NCBI RefSeq assembly: GCF_050632745.1
Contig: NZ_JBODSD010000001.1
Span: 372,001 to 436,000 of the forward strand
Direction: 5' to 3'
From: Mumia sp050632745
GTDB taxonomy: Bacteria > Actinomycetota > Actinomycetes > Propionibacteriales > Nocardioidaceae
Length of the DNA: 64,000 nucleotides
This document shows positions 50,920 to 58,459 of this stretch, one piece after another. The notes beneath the pieces are model-generated. The model ran no database searches, had not been told where the DNA came from, and worked only from the letters and a program-made list of their open reading frames with translations. How positions within the stretch are numbered: the stretch's first letter is position 1; every line of letters starts with the position of its first letter. A program made the translations under genes and the position numbers.

Positions 50920-52239
50920 TCAGGCGAGGACGCGCTCCAGATAGGCGTTGCCGAAGGTCCGCTGCGGATCGAGTCGGTCCCGTACGGCGCGGAAGTCGTC
51001 GAACCGCGGGTAGCGGGTGCGCAGCGTGTCGGCGTCAAGCGTGTGCAGCTTGCCCCAGTGCGGTCGACCCTCGTGCTCGCCGAAGATCGCCTCGACGCCC
51101 TCGAAGTAACGGCGGTAGTCCATCTGGTGGTACTGGTGCACGGCGACGTACGCGTTCTCGCGGTCGTACCCGGTCGACAGCCAGATGTCGTCCGGCGCCG
51201 CGAAGCGCACCTCGATCGGGAAGGACACCGTCTCGTCGGAGGCGTTGACCCACGCATCGATCTCGCGCAGCACGTCGGGGAGTGCGGCGCGCGGGACGGC
51301 GTACTCCATCTCGCGGAAGCGGACTCGGCGCGGCGAGACGAACACGTCGTACGACCAGTCGGTGTACTCGCGCGGCGAGAGCGCCCGGCCGGAGATCGCG
51401 TTGAGCCGGGGGACCCAGCCGCGCTGGTGCTTCGCGATGCGGTTGACGACCTCGAAGAGCCCGTTGGAGAGGACCTCGTCGTCGAGCAGGAACCGCGCCC
51501 TCGACAGCGGCTTGCGCGCGGTGCCGTCGGGGACGCGGTTGTTGCGCTTGACCAGGGCGCGGTCGGTGTGGGGGAACCAGTAGAACTCGAAGTGGTCGTT
51601 TTCGTCGACGAGCGCGTCGAGCTGCCCGATCACGTCAGGGAGCAGCATCGGCTCCTCGCGGGCGTGCAGCAGGAACGACGGGACGCACGCGAAGGTCAGC
51701 GACGTGACGATGCCGAGGGCGCCGAGACCGACGCGCGCCGCACCGAAGAGCTCGGTGTCGTCCGGGGTCACGGTCAGGACCGTGCCGTCGCCGGTGACGA
51801 TCTCGAGGCCGACGATCGCGCCGGCGATCCCGGTCAGGCGTGCGCCCGTGCCGTGGGTGCCGGTCGACGTCGCGCCCGACATCGACTGCGGGTCGACGTC
51901 GCCCATGTTGGGGAGCGCGAGCCCGATCTGGTGCAGAGCGGGATTGAGGTCGCGCAGCCGCATGCCGGCGCCGACGGTGACGTGACCGGTCTCGCGGTCG
52001 ACGTGCTGGATGCCGCCGATGTGGTCCATGCGGATCATGACGCCGTCGGTCACCGCGATCGGGGTGAACGAGTGACCGGCACCGACGGCCTTGACGCGCT
52101 GACCGTTGGCCGCCGCCGAGCGGACGACGTCGGCGACCTCGGCCGTGGAGCGGGGGTGGGCGACGGCGACCGGGTCGGCGCTCGCGCAACGGCCCCAGTT
52201 GGTCCACCGTGCGGCGGTGCCCGTGGCGGTCGTGGTCAT
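50920..52239 (-). CDS. D-arabinono-1,4-lactone oxidase family FAD enzyme
   Basis: VAO-type flavoprotein, 439 residues, related to D-arabinono-, L-gulono- and alditol oxidases. FAD-binding domain: WGRCASADPVAVAHPRSTAE, RVKAVGAGHSFTPIAVTDGV (the conserved GxGHSF, with a His/Val position near the covalent flavin site), LPNMGDVDPQSMSGATSTGTH GTG. The C-terminal ALO domain shows FEFYWFPHTDRALVKRNNR, REMEYAVPRAALPDVLREI and a terminal HWGKLHTL...RTFGNAYLERVL. The substrate is probably a sugar lactone or alditol. ATG at 52239 overlaps the upstream gene's stop (ATGA), giving a two-gene unit with the aldolase-like gene. Confidence 0.88.
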   Translation of the reverse strand: MTTTATGTAARWTNWGRCASADPVAVAHPRSTAEVADVVRSAAANGQRVKAVGAGHSFTPIAVTDGVMIRMDHIGGIQHVDRETGHVTVGAGMRLRDLNPALHQIGLALPNMGDVDPQSMSGATSTGTHGTGARLTGIAGAIVGLEIVTGDGTVLTVTPDDTELFGAARVGLGALGIVTSLTFACVPSFLLHAREEPMLLPDVIGQLDALVDENDHFEFYWFPHTDRALVKRNNRVPDGTARKPLSRARFLLDDEVLSNGLFEVVNRIAKHQRGWVPRLNAISGRALSPREYTDWSYDVFVSPRRVRFREMEYAVPRAALPDVLREIDAWVNASDETVSFPIEVRFAAPDDIWLSTGYDRENAYVAVHQYHQMDYRRYFEGVEAIFGEHEGRPHWGKLHTLDADTLRTRYPRFDDFRAVRDRLDPQRTFGNAYLERVLA

Positions 52240-53432
52240 CCGAAGTTCTTCCCTTCTCCGCGGTACGTCGGCAGCGTCTCGACGGTGGCCGCGCCTCCGG
52301 GCGACTCCTCGGTGTGCACGAGGTGGACGGCGTCGAACCGCTCGCACATCTCCCCGGCCTTCGCGTGGCGCATGAAGACACGATCGCCGACGCGCAGGCC
52401 ACGAGCGACCGGCCCGCGCACGGGGGTCTGGACCTCGCCCGCGCCCTCGGTGCCGATCAGCGACAGGCCCGCCGGCCAGACCGGGGTCGGGAGGCGGCTC
52501 TTGCCGGCGGCGCCCGACGCGGCGTACCCGCCGGAGAACAGCGTCGCGATCTCCGGGGTCGGCTTGCGGACGACCGACAGCGCGTAGAACGCCGCCGGCG
52601 TGGCCTCGAAGGCGTCGTAGGAGTCGAACAGCGTCGGCATGAACAGGCCGGAGCCGGCGGTGAGCTCGGTGATGTACGGGTCGTCGCGCATGACGTCGAG
52701 GCTGCCCGTGCCGCCGGCGTTGACGATCGCGAGGTCGGTGACCTGGCGGACCGCCTCCACGATGCGGGCGCGCCGCGCCACGATGTCGGCGAGGCTGCGG
52801 CTCTTCACGAAGCGGACGGCGGGGGAGCTGTCGGGGAGTCCGGCGATCTGCGCGTCGTAGAACATCAGCCCGACGAGGTCGAAGCCCGGGCGGGCGCTGA
52901 TCGCACGCGCGAGGGCGATCGCGTCCTCGGCGCTGTGCACCGGGGACCGGCGCACGCCGAGGTGCAGCCCGCGGAACGGCTCGAGCGACGAGTCGACGTC
53001 GATGCAGACCCGGATCGGCGGGTGGTCGGTGCCGACGACGGAGTCGATGAAGTCCAGGTGCGCGAGCGAGTCGACCATGACGGTGATCGCGGAAGCCCGG
53101 TGGTCCTTGGCGACGAGGTCCGCGAGCGCGCCCCGGTGCGTCGTCGGGTAGGCGAGCAGCAGGTCGGTGTGCCCCTCGTCGGCGAGCCAGACCGACTCCG
53201 CGAGGCTGTACGACATCGCACCGGCGAACCCGTCCGTCGCCAGGGTGCGGTCGAGGATCTCGCGTACGCGGACCGACTTCGACGCGACGCGGACCGGCAC
53301 TCCGCCGGCACGGCGTACGAGCTCGGCGGTGTTGTGCGCGAGTGCGGCCCCGTCGACCACCGCGTACGGGGTCTCGAGGTCACGGGTCAGGCGCTCCAGG
53401 CGCTCCATGTTGGGCAGGCGTCCAATAGCCAC
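52236..53432 (-). CDS. PLP-dependent amino acid deaminase/aldolase (D-threonine aldolase/alanine racemase N-domain type)
   Basis: A protein of about 398 residues with the alanine racemase-type TIM barrel. ETPYAVVDGAALAHNTAELV starts the barrel, the PLP Lys is in VRVASKSVRVREIL, and ICIDVDSSLEPFRG-like, LVGLMFYDAQIAGLP, NAGGTGSLDVMRDDP and ELTAGSGLFMP follow; the C-terminal metal-type domain ends VGDRVFMRHAKAGEMCERFD. Known relatives are D-threonine aldolases and D-serine dehydratases. Start is uncertain: GTG 53432 (used here) lies about 6 nt after a CATACT -10-like box, with GTG 53468 and ATG 53408 as alternatives. Coupled by ATGA to the lactone oxidase. Confidence 0.85.
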   Translation of the reverse strand: MAIGRLPNMERLERLTRDLETPYAVVDGAALAHNTAELVRRAGGVPVRVASKSVRVREILDRTLATDGFAGAMSYSLAESVWLADEGHTDLLLAYPTTHRGALADLVAKDHRASAITVMVDSLAHLDFIDSVVGTDHPPIRVCIDVDSSLEPFRGLHLGVRRSPVHSAEDAIALARAISARPGFDLVGLMFYDAQIAGLPDSSPAVRFVKSRSLADIVARRARIVEAVRQVTDLAIVNAGGTGSLDVMRDDPYITELTAGSGLFMPTLFDSYDAFEATPAAFYALSVVRKPTPEIATLFSGGYAASGAAGKSRLPTPVWPAGLSLIGTEGAGEVQTPVRGPVARGLRVGDRVFMRHAKAGEMCERFDAVHLVHTEESPGGAATVETLPTYRGEGKNFG

Positions 53433-53502
53433 GGCACCAGTATGCGCGAGGAATGTGGTTTTGGACACCCGACCAGCAGATCCGTCGGGAGAAGTCGGAG
53501 GC

Positions 53503-53766
53503 CTACCCCCGCCGGTGCCGCCACACCCGCGCGACGATCAACGCGAGGACCGCCGCGACGATGATGGCCGGCAGCTGTGGCTGCTCGCGCGCGTTCTGCT
53601 TCACGTACGCGAGGCGCTGCTCCGCCTCGTGCTTCACCGCGTCGACGCGCTGCTGCGCCTGGCGCTTGACGTCGAGCCGCTCGGTCAGCTCCTCGACCGT
53701 GCGGCCCAGGTCCTCCCGCGTCTCCTCGATCTCGCGCTGGATCTCGCTGGGGTCAGTGGTGCTCAC
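53503..53766 (-). CDS. DUF3618 domain-containing protein
   Basis: An 87-residue protein with the DUF3618 signature: an acidic helical start (PSEIQREIEETREDLGRTVE, ELTERLDVKRQAQQRVDAVK) followed by a basic region and one transmembrane helix (LPAIIVAAVLALIVARVW) ending in RHRRG. The C-terminus is thus short and on one side, the coiled coil on the other. Function unknown; such genes sit next to holin-X/DUF1469 genes in actinobacteria, as here, suggesting a membrane-associated pair. GTG start; overlaps the upstream gene by 14 bp. Confidence 0.82.
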   Translation of the reverse strand: MSTTDPSEIQREIEETREDLGRTVEELTERLDVKRQAQQRVDAVKHEAEQRLAYVKQNAREQPQLPAIIVAAVLALIVARVWRHRRG

Positions 53767-54166
53767 GGGCCCGCGCCTCCTTCACCTCGGCGATGTCGGC
53801 CTTCACGTTCTCGACGGTGTGCTCGGGGACCGGCGGCCCCGCCTGCTGCAGCTGCTTCTTGCCCACGAGTGCGAGCACGGCCCCCACGACGAACAGCACG
53901 ACGGCCACGATCAACGCGGCCAGCCACACGTCCATCACCAGCGCCAGCGCCGCGATGATCGCCGCGAAGAGCGCACCCAGGCCGTACAGGGCCAGCAGTC
54001 CGGCGGCGCCGAACTCTCCGATGCCGATGCCGGCGCGCTTCCCCTTCTGCGTCAGCTCGGCCTGGGCGAGCCGCAGCTCGTCGCGGACCAGTCGTGAGGT
54101 CTGCTCGGACATGTCGCGGACGAGATCGGCGATCGACTCGTCGGACCGCGAATCGCGTTGGGTCAT
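53753..54166 (-). CDS. Actinobacterial holin-X/DUF1469 family membrane protein
   Basis: A 137-residue protein with an amphipathic N-terminus (SIADLVRDMSEQTSRLVRDE LRLAQAELTQKGKR), then two transmembrane helices (GAAGLLALYGLGALFAAIIA and WLAALIVAVVLFVVGAVLAL) and an amphipathic, charged tail (TVENVKADIAEVKEARA). The pattern is that of the phage_holin_3_6 family, which despite its name is a chromosomal envelope protein with no proven lysis function. ATG at 54166. Coupled to the DUF3618 gene by a 14-bp overlap; divergent from the DUF4203 gene. Confidence 0.85.
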   Translation of the reverse strand: MTQRDSRSDESIADLVRDMSEQTSRLVRDELRLAQAELTQKGKRAGIGIGEFGAAGLLALYGLGALFAAIIAALALVMDVWLAALIVAVVLFVVGAVLALVGKKQLQQAGPPVPEHTVENVKADIAEVKEARAREHH

Positions 54167-54234
54167 CGGCGTGCTCCCTCTGTCGGTACGCCGCACCGGT
54201 GCCCGAGCCCCCGGCGAGCATGCGTCGACGGGCA

Positions 54235-54240
54235 TAGGCT
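54235..54240 (+). promoter_or_regulatory. -10 box of the DUF4203 gene
   Basis: TAGGCT ends 6 nt before the ATG at 54247. Confidence 0.45.
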
Positions 54241-54246
54241 CGCGGC

Positions 54247-54873
54247 ATGAACGAGGGCACGAACGACGTGGTGGTCGCGCTGATCATGCTCGGCGTGGGG
54301 ATCGTGCTGGTCTTCTGGGGCGGCGCAGCGCTGCGCGCGCTGATCGCGCTGGCCGGTGCGTTCGTCGGGTTCTTCCTGGGCGCCGAGATCGTGCAGGACC
54401 GCGTCGGGGGCGAGCTGCTCAGCACGACGGGCGGCTGGGTCGCGGCGATCGTCGGCGCGATCGTGCTCGGACTCCTCGCGTACTTCTGGTACTGGCTCGG
54501 CATCGTGCTCTGGGTCGGGGCGATGGGCTACGTCCTCGGTGTCGTGATCGCGAACGCATTCGGGGCGGACGAGGAGTGGATCCGGACGACGGTCGGGCTC
54601 GTGGTCGCCGCGGTGCTGGTCGTCATCGCCGTCGTGGCGAGCCTGCCGGCCCTCCTGCTGATCATCGTGAGCGCTGCCTCGGGCGCCACGCTGGTGGTCA
54701 CCGGGCTGATGCTGCTGTTCGGCGTCATCGACGGGCGGGAGGTGGACCGCGCGTTCTCCGTGGCCGAGCCCGCGTGGGCCTGGTACGCCGCCGCGATCGC
54801 CGTCTTCGTCGTCGGGCTGGTCGCCCAGCTGGGGATGACCTCTCGGCGCTCCGCGCAGGGTGTCGGCGGCTAA
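54247..54873 (+). CDS. DUF4203 (TMEM198/TM7S3-like) membrane protein
   Basis: A 208-residue protein with seven closely packed hydrophobic helices and glycine-rich turns (LIMLGVGIVLVFWGGAALRA, ALAGAFVGFFLGAEIV, GWVAAIVGAIVLGLLAYFWY, VGAMGYVLGVVIANAFG, LPALLLIIVSAASGATLVVT, AAIAVFVVGLVAQLGM). The arrangement matches DUF4203 proteins. Role unknown in bacteria. ATG at 54247 has a leaderless-type -10 box. Its stop codon overlaps the probable -10 box (TAAGAT, 54871-54876) of the downstream tRNA gene. Confidence 0.75.
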   Translation: MNEGTNDVVVALIMLGVGIVLVFWGGAALRALIALAGAFVGFFLGAEIVQDRVGGELLSTTGGWVAAIVGAIVLGLLAYFWYWLGIVLWVGAMGYVLGVVIANAFGADEEWIRTTVGLVVAAVLVVIAVVASLPALLLIIVSAASGATLVVTGLMLLFGVIDGREVDRAFSVAEPAWAWYAAAIAVFVVGLVAQLGMTSRRSAQGVGG

Positions 54874-54876
54874 GAT
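54871..54876 (+). promoter_or_regulatory. Candidate -10 box of tRNA-Thr
   Basis: TAAGAT overlaps the stop codon of the DUF4203 gene and lies 32 nt before the tRNA 5' end. No clear -35 is seen. Confidence 0.3.
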
Positions 54877-54908
54877 GGGCGCGGCTCCGCGGGCGATCGA
54901 GGGGCTGC

Positions 54909-54984
54909 GCCGGTGTAGCTCAGTTGGTAGAGCGCCTCACTTGTAATGAGGATGTCGCGGGTTCGACTCCTGTCACCGGCTCCA
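54909..54984 (+). tRNA. tRNA-Thr (anticodon TGT)
   Basis: A 76-nt cloverleaf with encoded CCA end. Acceptor stem GCCGGTG/CACCGGC, D arm GCTCAGTTGGTAGAGC, anticodon stem CCTCA/TGAGG around loop CTTGTAA (anticodon TGT, reading ACA/ACG-type Thr codons), 5-nt variable loop and T arm with TTCGACT (two G-T pairs in the T stem), discriminator T. All key conserved positions (T8-like, GG in the D loop, TTC in the T loop) are present. Confidence 0.96.
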
Positions 54985-55127
54985 GAAGTCGTCGCGGCCT
55001 GGGGGTTCGGCCCACGCGCGGAACAGGACCTGAAGCAATCGCCCTGCACGTCTCCGCGCTGTCACCTACGTTCTGCAGCAGGCCCGCCAGCCGGGCCGTG
55101 AAGAATCGGGAAAAGCCTCAGCCGGTC

Positions 55128-55144
55128 TTCTACAACTTGTAGAA
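55128..55144. promoter_or_regulatory. Perfect 17-bp palindrome upstream of the methyltransferase gene
   Basis: TTCTACAA-C-TTGTAGAA is an AT-rich perfect inverted repeat in a GC-rich background, 109 bp before the methyltransferase start. It looks like a repressor operator. The rest of the 268-bp gap between the tRNA and that gene shows no ORF I would support. Confidence 0.5.
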
Positions 55145-55252
55145 TTTGGCTCGTCGACCTGGGCACACGCGGTGGCCGGGTTCGGCGGCGTCGGCGATCC
55201 GCACGTGTGCATTCGTCGCACGCACCGAACGCGACGAGCGAAGGAACCCCCG

Positions 55253-55993
55253 ATGAGCGGACAGCCCACCCTCGATACGCAGCGCAGGGCGTGGAACGAC
55301 TGGAACGCGGCGAGTCGCGAGGTCACCGTCGGGCAGTCGCAGCTCGAGCAGGCAGGCGTCATCGAGGCTTGGATCGCTCGCGAGCCAGGTCCGCTCGAGG
55401 GCCGCCGACTCCTCGATGTCGGCTGCGGCGCAGGGTGGCTGACCGATCGGCTGCGTGCCTACGGCGAAGTCGTGGGAATCGATCTGGCGGACGAGGTGGT
55501 GGCGCGGACGAGGGAGCGGCTCCCGGACGTGACGCTGATCGCGGGCGACTTCCTCCAGGTCGATCTCCCGGACGAGTCGTTCGACGTCATCGTCAGCTGC
55601 GAGGTCCTCTCGCACGTGGCGGACCAGCGCGCATTCGTGGACCGGTGTCATCGACTGCTCAAGCCCGGCGGCTTTCTCATGATCGCGACGCAGAACAGGC
55701 CGATCTACGAGCGGCACGCCGGACACTTCCCGAATCCGGGATGGCACCGCCGCTGGCTCGATCGGCACGAGCTCAGGAGCCTGATCGCGAGCAGGCTCGA
55801 TGTGGTCGAGCTGAGATCGATCACGCCGAAGTTCTTCTCGGGTCCGCTGCGCATCGTGAACTCGGAACGTCTCGAGCGCGTGGTGCGCCGGGTCGGCCTC
55901 TGGCCGGTCCTGAGGCGCATCAAGTCCTACGAGGAGCGTCGCTTCCTCGGATCCACGCTCGTGTGCCTTGCGCGCAAACGCGGTTCCTGTTGA
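55253..55993 (+). CDS. Class I SAM-dependent methyltransferase
   Basis: A 246-residue soluble methyltransferase of the UbiE/UbiG-like Methyltransf_11/25 type. SAM motif I LLDVGCGAGWLTDRL (about residues 53-67), motif II GEVVGIDLADEVVARTRERL, DLPDESFDVIVSCEVLSHV (motif with the acidic loop) and RCHRLLKPGGFLMIATQNRP, then a less conserved substrate part (HRRWLDRHELRSLIASRL). ATG at 55253 has AAGGA 7 nt upstream. The substrate cannot be told; homologues methylate quinones or secondary metabolites. First gene after the tRNA, with a strong palindrome upstream. Confidence 0.82.
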   Translation: MSGQPTLDTQRRAWNDWNAASREVTVGQSQLEQAGVIEAWIAREPGPLEGRRLLDVGCGAGWLTDRLRAYGEVVGIDLADEVVARTRERLPDVTLIAGDFLQVDLPDESFDVIVSCEVLSHVADQRAFVDRCHRLLKPGGFLMIATQNRPIYERHAGHFPNPGWHRRWLDRHELRSLIASRLDVVELRSITPKFFSGPLRIVNSERLERVVRRVGLWPVLRRIKSYEERRFLGSTLVCLARKRGSC

Positions 55994-56008
55994 CGGTGTG
56001 CATGCGCC

Positions 56009-56962
56009 TCAGCCAGCGGTGCCGGCAAGGGTGAGAGCCGGTCCGACGGCCGCGACCAGCGGGAAGCCGATCGCGACTGTTGCGGCGACGCGGGCGAGCC
56101 ATCGGGAGCGTGCGCCTGCGCGGCCCTGGGAGGCGTGCAGCAGCTCTCGCACTCGTACTTCCACGTCAGATCCGTCCGCAGACAACGTGGCTGCGGGAAG
56201 AGCCGTCTGATCGAAACGGGCTGTAGCGATGTCGAGGATGGCGGCTGCCACGACACGCGGTCCGACCTCGCGTGAGGCGGCGGCGTCCGCCGCCAGCTCG
56301 CACAGCAGCCGCACCTGTGGGGGATAGTCGCGGAGAAGGCCGATCGGTCCGAGCGTGGATCCGACGACCTTCGAGAGCCCCACCGAACGATGGTGGCGGA
56401 GTGCGAGGTGAGCGCGTTCGTGGCTGATCGCCGCGTTCAGGCTTGCCGGCGACAGGGCATCCAGGGCAGCGGAGGTGACGACGACGGGCCCGGATCGTGA
56501 ACGGGCCAGGCAGTAGATGGCGGGTGTCGAGTGGGAGAGGACTTGGACATCCGGCGCAAGGTTGCGAGCCTGACCCATCTGGAGGAGCCGGTCGTGGGAC
56601 ATCCGAGTCCGACGGATCTCGAGGAGATGACGCATCAGGACCGCGGCGGCCCACACCAACGCTGCGGCGACCGGGACCGCTGCCACGTTCCACCAGAGGG
56701 GCAGCGCGAGGTCGTACGCGTAGAGGCTGTGGAAGGCGGCTTCGTCGGCTGCCAGCGCCCAGATGAGGGCGTGCTCGCTGATGTCGTGCGCGAGCAGAAG
56801 CAGCGCCGCAGCAGCCGAGACGGCTGTACCGACGGCCAGTCCGTGCCACACCGTCAGTGCCGCCGCGGGACAGCGGCGTGCCCAGGCAGCGCCGACGACC
56901 CACCGCGTGCCGATCGTGTTGAGCAGGAGCGCGAAAGCGAGCAGGCCCAGGACGGCGATCAA
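56009..56962 (-). CDS. M56 family (BlaR1-like) membrane metallopeptidase without sensor domain
   Basis: A 317-residue membrane protein with about four helices. The zinc protease motif is ISHERAHLALRHHRS (HExxH variant HERAH, about residues 186-190) with a downstream Glu in CELAADAAASR. It lacks the C-terminal penicillin-binding sensor domain of BlaR1/MecR1, as do many actinobacterial M56 proteins. In the BlaI/BlaR family the protease cleaves a partner repressor after a signal. ATG at 56962 overlaps the stop of the BlaI-type gene (ATGA), so the pair is coupled. Signal unknown. Confidence 0.88.
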   Translation of the reverse strand: MIAVLGLLAFALLLNTIGTRWVVGAAWARRCPAAALTVWHGLAVGTAVSAAAALLLLAHDISEHALIWALAADEAAFHSLYAYDLALPLWWNVAAVPVAAALVWAAAVLMRHLLEIRRTRMSHDRLLQMGQARNLAPDVQVLSHSTPAIYCLARSRSGPVVVTSAALDALSPASLNAAISHERAHLALRHHRSVGLSKVVGSTLGPIGLLRDYPPQVRLLCELAADAAASREVGPRVVAAAILDIATARFDQTALPAATLSADGSDVEVRVRELLHASQGRAGARSRWLARVAATVAIGFPLVAAVGPALTLAGTAG

Positions 56963-57336
56963 AGCGGCTCCTCGCGGGACGCCGCTCCCTCTGCTCGTGC
57001 CAGGGCCTCGCGAAGCTCTGCCACGGCCTCGGCGTCCAGCTGGCCCGCAAAGCTGAGCAGGGCACCCGCTCGGTCCGAGGAGCTGTGAAGCACCTGGTTC
57101 ATCAGGCGACCGGCGTACTCGTCCGTCGTCATCGTGGCGGTGTACCGGTAGGAGCGTCCGTCCCGCTCTCGGGTGAGCATGCCCTTGACGCGCAGGCGTT
57201 CGGCGATCGTGATCACGGTGGTGTGCGCCAGCGCCCGCGGTGCCAGCCCGTCCAGGACCTGCCGGATGGTAGCGGGCTCATCGATCGCCCACACCACACC
57301 CATGACGGCCGACTCGAGCTCGCCGAGGGGTTTCAT
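56959..57336 (-). CDS. BlaI/MecI/CopY family transcriptional repressor
   Basis: A 125-residue winged-helix repressor. LGELESAVMGVVWAIDEPAT and IRQVLDGLAPRALAHTTVIT form the DNA-binding part (recognition helix near residues 38-52), RLRVKGMLTRERDGRSYRY the wing, and the C-terminal helices the dimer region. Paired with the M56 protease gene, the classic two-component-like proteolytic switch. No beta-lactamase or penicillin-binding protein gene is adjacent, so the regulated target is probably elsewhere or the pair itself. A typical TACA/TGTA operator was not visible upstream. Confidence 0.9.
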   Translation of the reverse strand: MKPLGELESAVMGVVWAIDEPATIRQVLDGLAPRALAHTTVITIAERLRVKGMLTRERDGRSYRYTATMTTDEYAGRLMNQVLHSSSDRAGALLSFAGQLDAEAVAELREALARAEGAASREEPL

Positions 57337-57470
57337 CTTCCCTCCGACTGAGTGCCTCGCCCCATCTCACGGATTCTAGGGCCCTTCGCCGGTCGAGCGA
57401 TCATCCACGAGGCGACGGGGTACTGGCCCTGGAGGCGAACTGACCCGCCGGTCGTCGAGAAGAGGAAAGC

Positions 57471-58157
57471 ATGGCCGAGCACGACGAGATCATTGCTTCT
57501 GTGGTCGGCGAGCTGGCAGCCATCCGCGGAGTAACGCCGGCGATCGCCAAGGTGACCGAGGCGGCCAAGCTGTTGTTCGGCGCAGACCACGCGGGTGTGA
57601 CGCTGATCCGCGCGCGAGGCCGGCTCGAGACGGAGGGTGGGACAGACCCGGTGGTCGACGAGCTGGACGCGCTGCAGTACGAACTGCGCGAAGGCCCGTG
57701 CGTTGATGCTGCGACGGAGGGGCACCTCGTGCTGGCCGAGGACCTCGGCCAGGACGTCCGCTGGCCGAGGTGGGGCCCGGCGGCCCGGGACCGCGGCGTG
57801 AACAGCATGTTGAGTGCCGACCTGCAGGCCGACGGCAGGCGTATCGGCGGGCTCAACCTGTACGGGTTGCGGTCGCACCAGTTCGACAGCACCGACGGCG
57901 CACTCCTGCTGACTTACAGCACCCACGCTGCGGCGGCCCTCGCGTCGGCACACACGATCGAGTCGCTGAACACGGCGTTGGAGACCCGCACGGTCATCGG
58001 ACGGGCTGAGGGCATCCTCATGGAACGTCTCGGTGTCGACGAGGTCACTGCGTTCGCGATCCTGAAGCGCTACTCCCAGGATTCGAACACTCGCCTGCAC
58101 GCGATCGCGCAACATGTCGTCACGACGCGCATGCTGCCTGAGGCTCCCACGGAATGA
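57471..58157 (+). CDS. GAF-ANTAR RNA-binding response regulator
   Basis: A 228-residue regulator. GAF sensor domain (about residues 15-155: AKLLFGADHAGVTLIRARGR, GPCVDAATEGHLVLAEDL, LNLYGLRSHQFDSTDGALLL) followed by an ANTAR domain (about 165-220: LETRTVIGRAEGILMERLGV, DEVTAFAILKRYSQDSNTRL). ANTAR proteins bind paired hairpins in mRNA leaders to prevent termination. GAF-ANTAR proteins are frequent in actinobacteria and usually lack receiver domains, as here. ATG at 57471 is preceded by GAGGAAAGC; the stop is followed by a 302-bp leader before the hydrolase gene, which may be a target. Confidence 0.88.
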   Translation: MAEHDEIIASVVGELAAIRGVTPAIAKVTEAAKLLFGADHAGVTLIRARGRLETEGGTDPVVDELDALQYELREGPCVDAATEGHLVLAEDLGQDVRWPRWGPAARDRGVNSMLSADLQADGRRIGGLNLYGLRSHQFDSTDGALLLTYSTHAAAALASAHTIESLNTALETRTVIGRAEGILMERLGVDEVTAFAILKRYSQDSNTRLHAIAQHVVTTRMLPEAPTE

Positions 58158-58459
58158 CCGTCGGGAATCTCCGCCACGAGCTCCCGTCGGACGATCCGTT
58201 TCGCGACGTCCCGCTCCCGGATCCGTCCGAGCTCGACTGCCCCGACAGACGAGTGGACCGTGCTCGTCGTCTGCACCGTCCCGCCACCAGACAGTTAGGC
58301 GGCCGTACGGGGTGTTGTCGGTCGCCGGCGGCGGGGCACACCGGGGGATTCCTGGCGTACGACGTGCGGATGCGGGTGGCGCGATTCTCGCGAGAATCGA
58401 AAGGGTCACGCCTGACGGGCGTGGCGTCCGACCCCACTTCGAGCCCTCCCAGGAGAACC
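58158..58459 (+). other. 302-bp gap or leader with palindrome, no supported gene
   Basis: An in-frame extension of the hydrolase ORF begins at 58154, but its sequence is unlike any hydrolase N-terminus and its latter half has poor codon choice. The stretch holds an 18-bp perfect palindrome CGATTCTCGCGAGAATCG (58382-58399) and a small hairpin CACGCC/GGCGTG (58407-58412, 58418-58423), so I treat it as a regulatory leader and promoter region for the hydrolase gene. Confidence 0.5.
58382..58399. promoter_or_regulatory. Perfect 18-bp palindrome upstream of the hydrolase gene
   Basis: CGATTCTCGCGAGAATCG is self-complementary over its full length and lies 60 bp before the hydrolase ATG. A perfect dyad of this length with an AT-containing core is typical of an operator for a dimeric regulator. 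Confidence 0.5.

Noticed and set aside
54909..55252. Integration site with attL/attR repeats at tRNA-Thr
   Set aside because: No second copy of the tRNA 3' end and no integrase gene could be seen within the window.
58154..58459. N-terminal extension of the hydrolase ORF, overlapping the GAF-ANTAR stop as ATGA
   Set aside because: The sequence is unlike hydrolase N-termini, codon quality decays and a strong ribosome-binding site precedes the ATG at 58460. The first 30 codons look coding-like, so a small coupled ORF remnant cannot be fully excluded.
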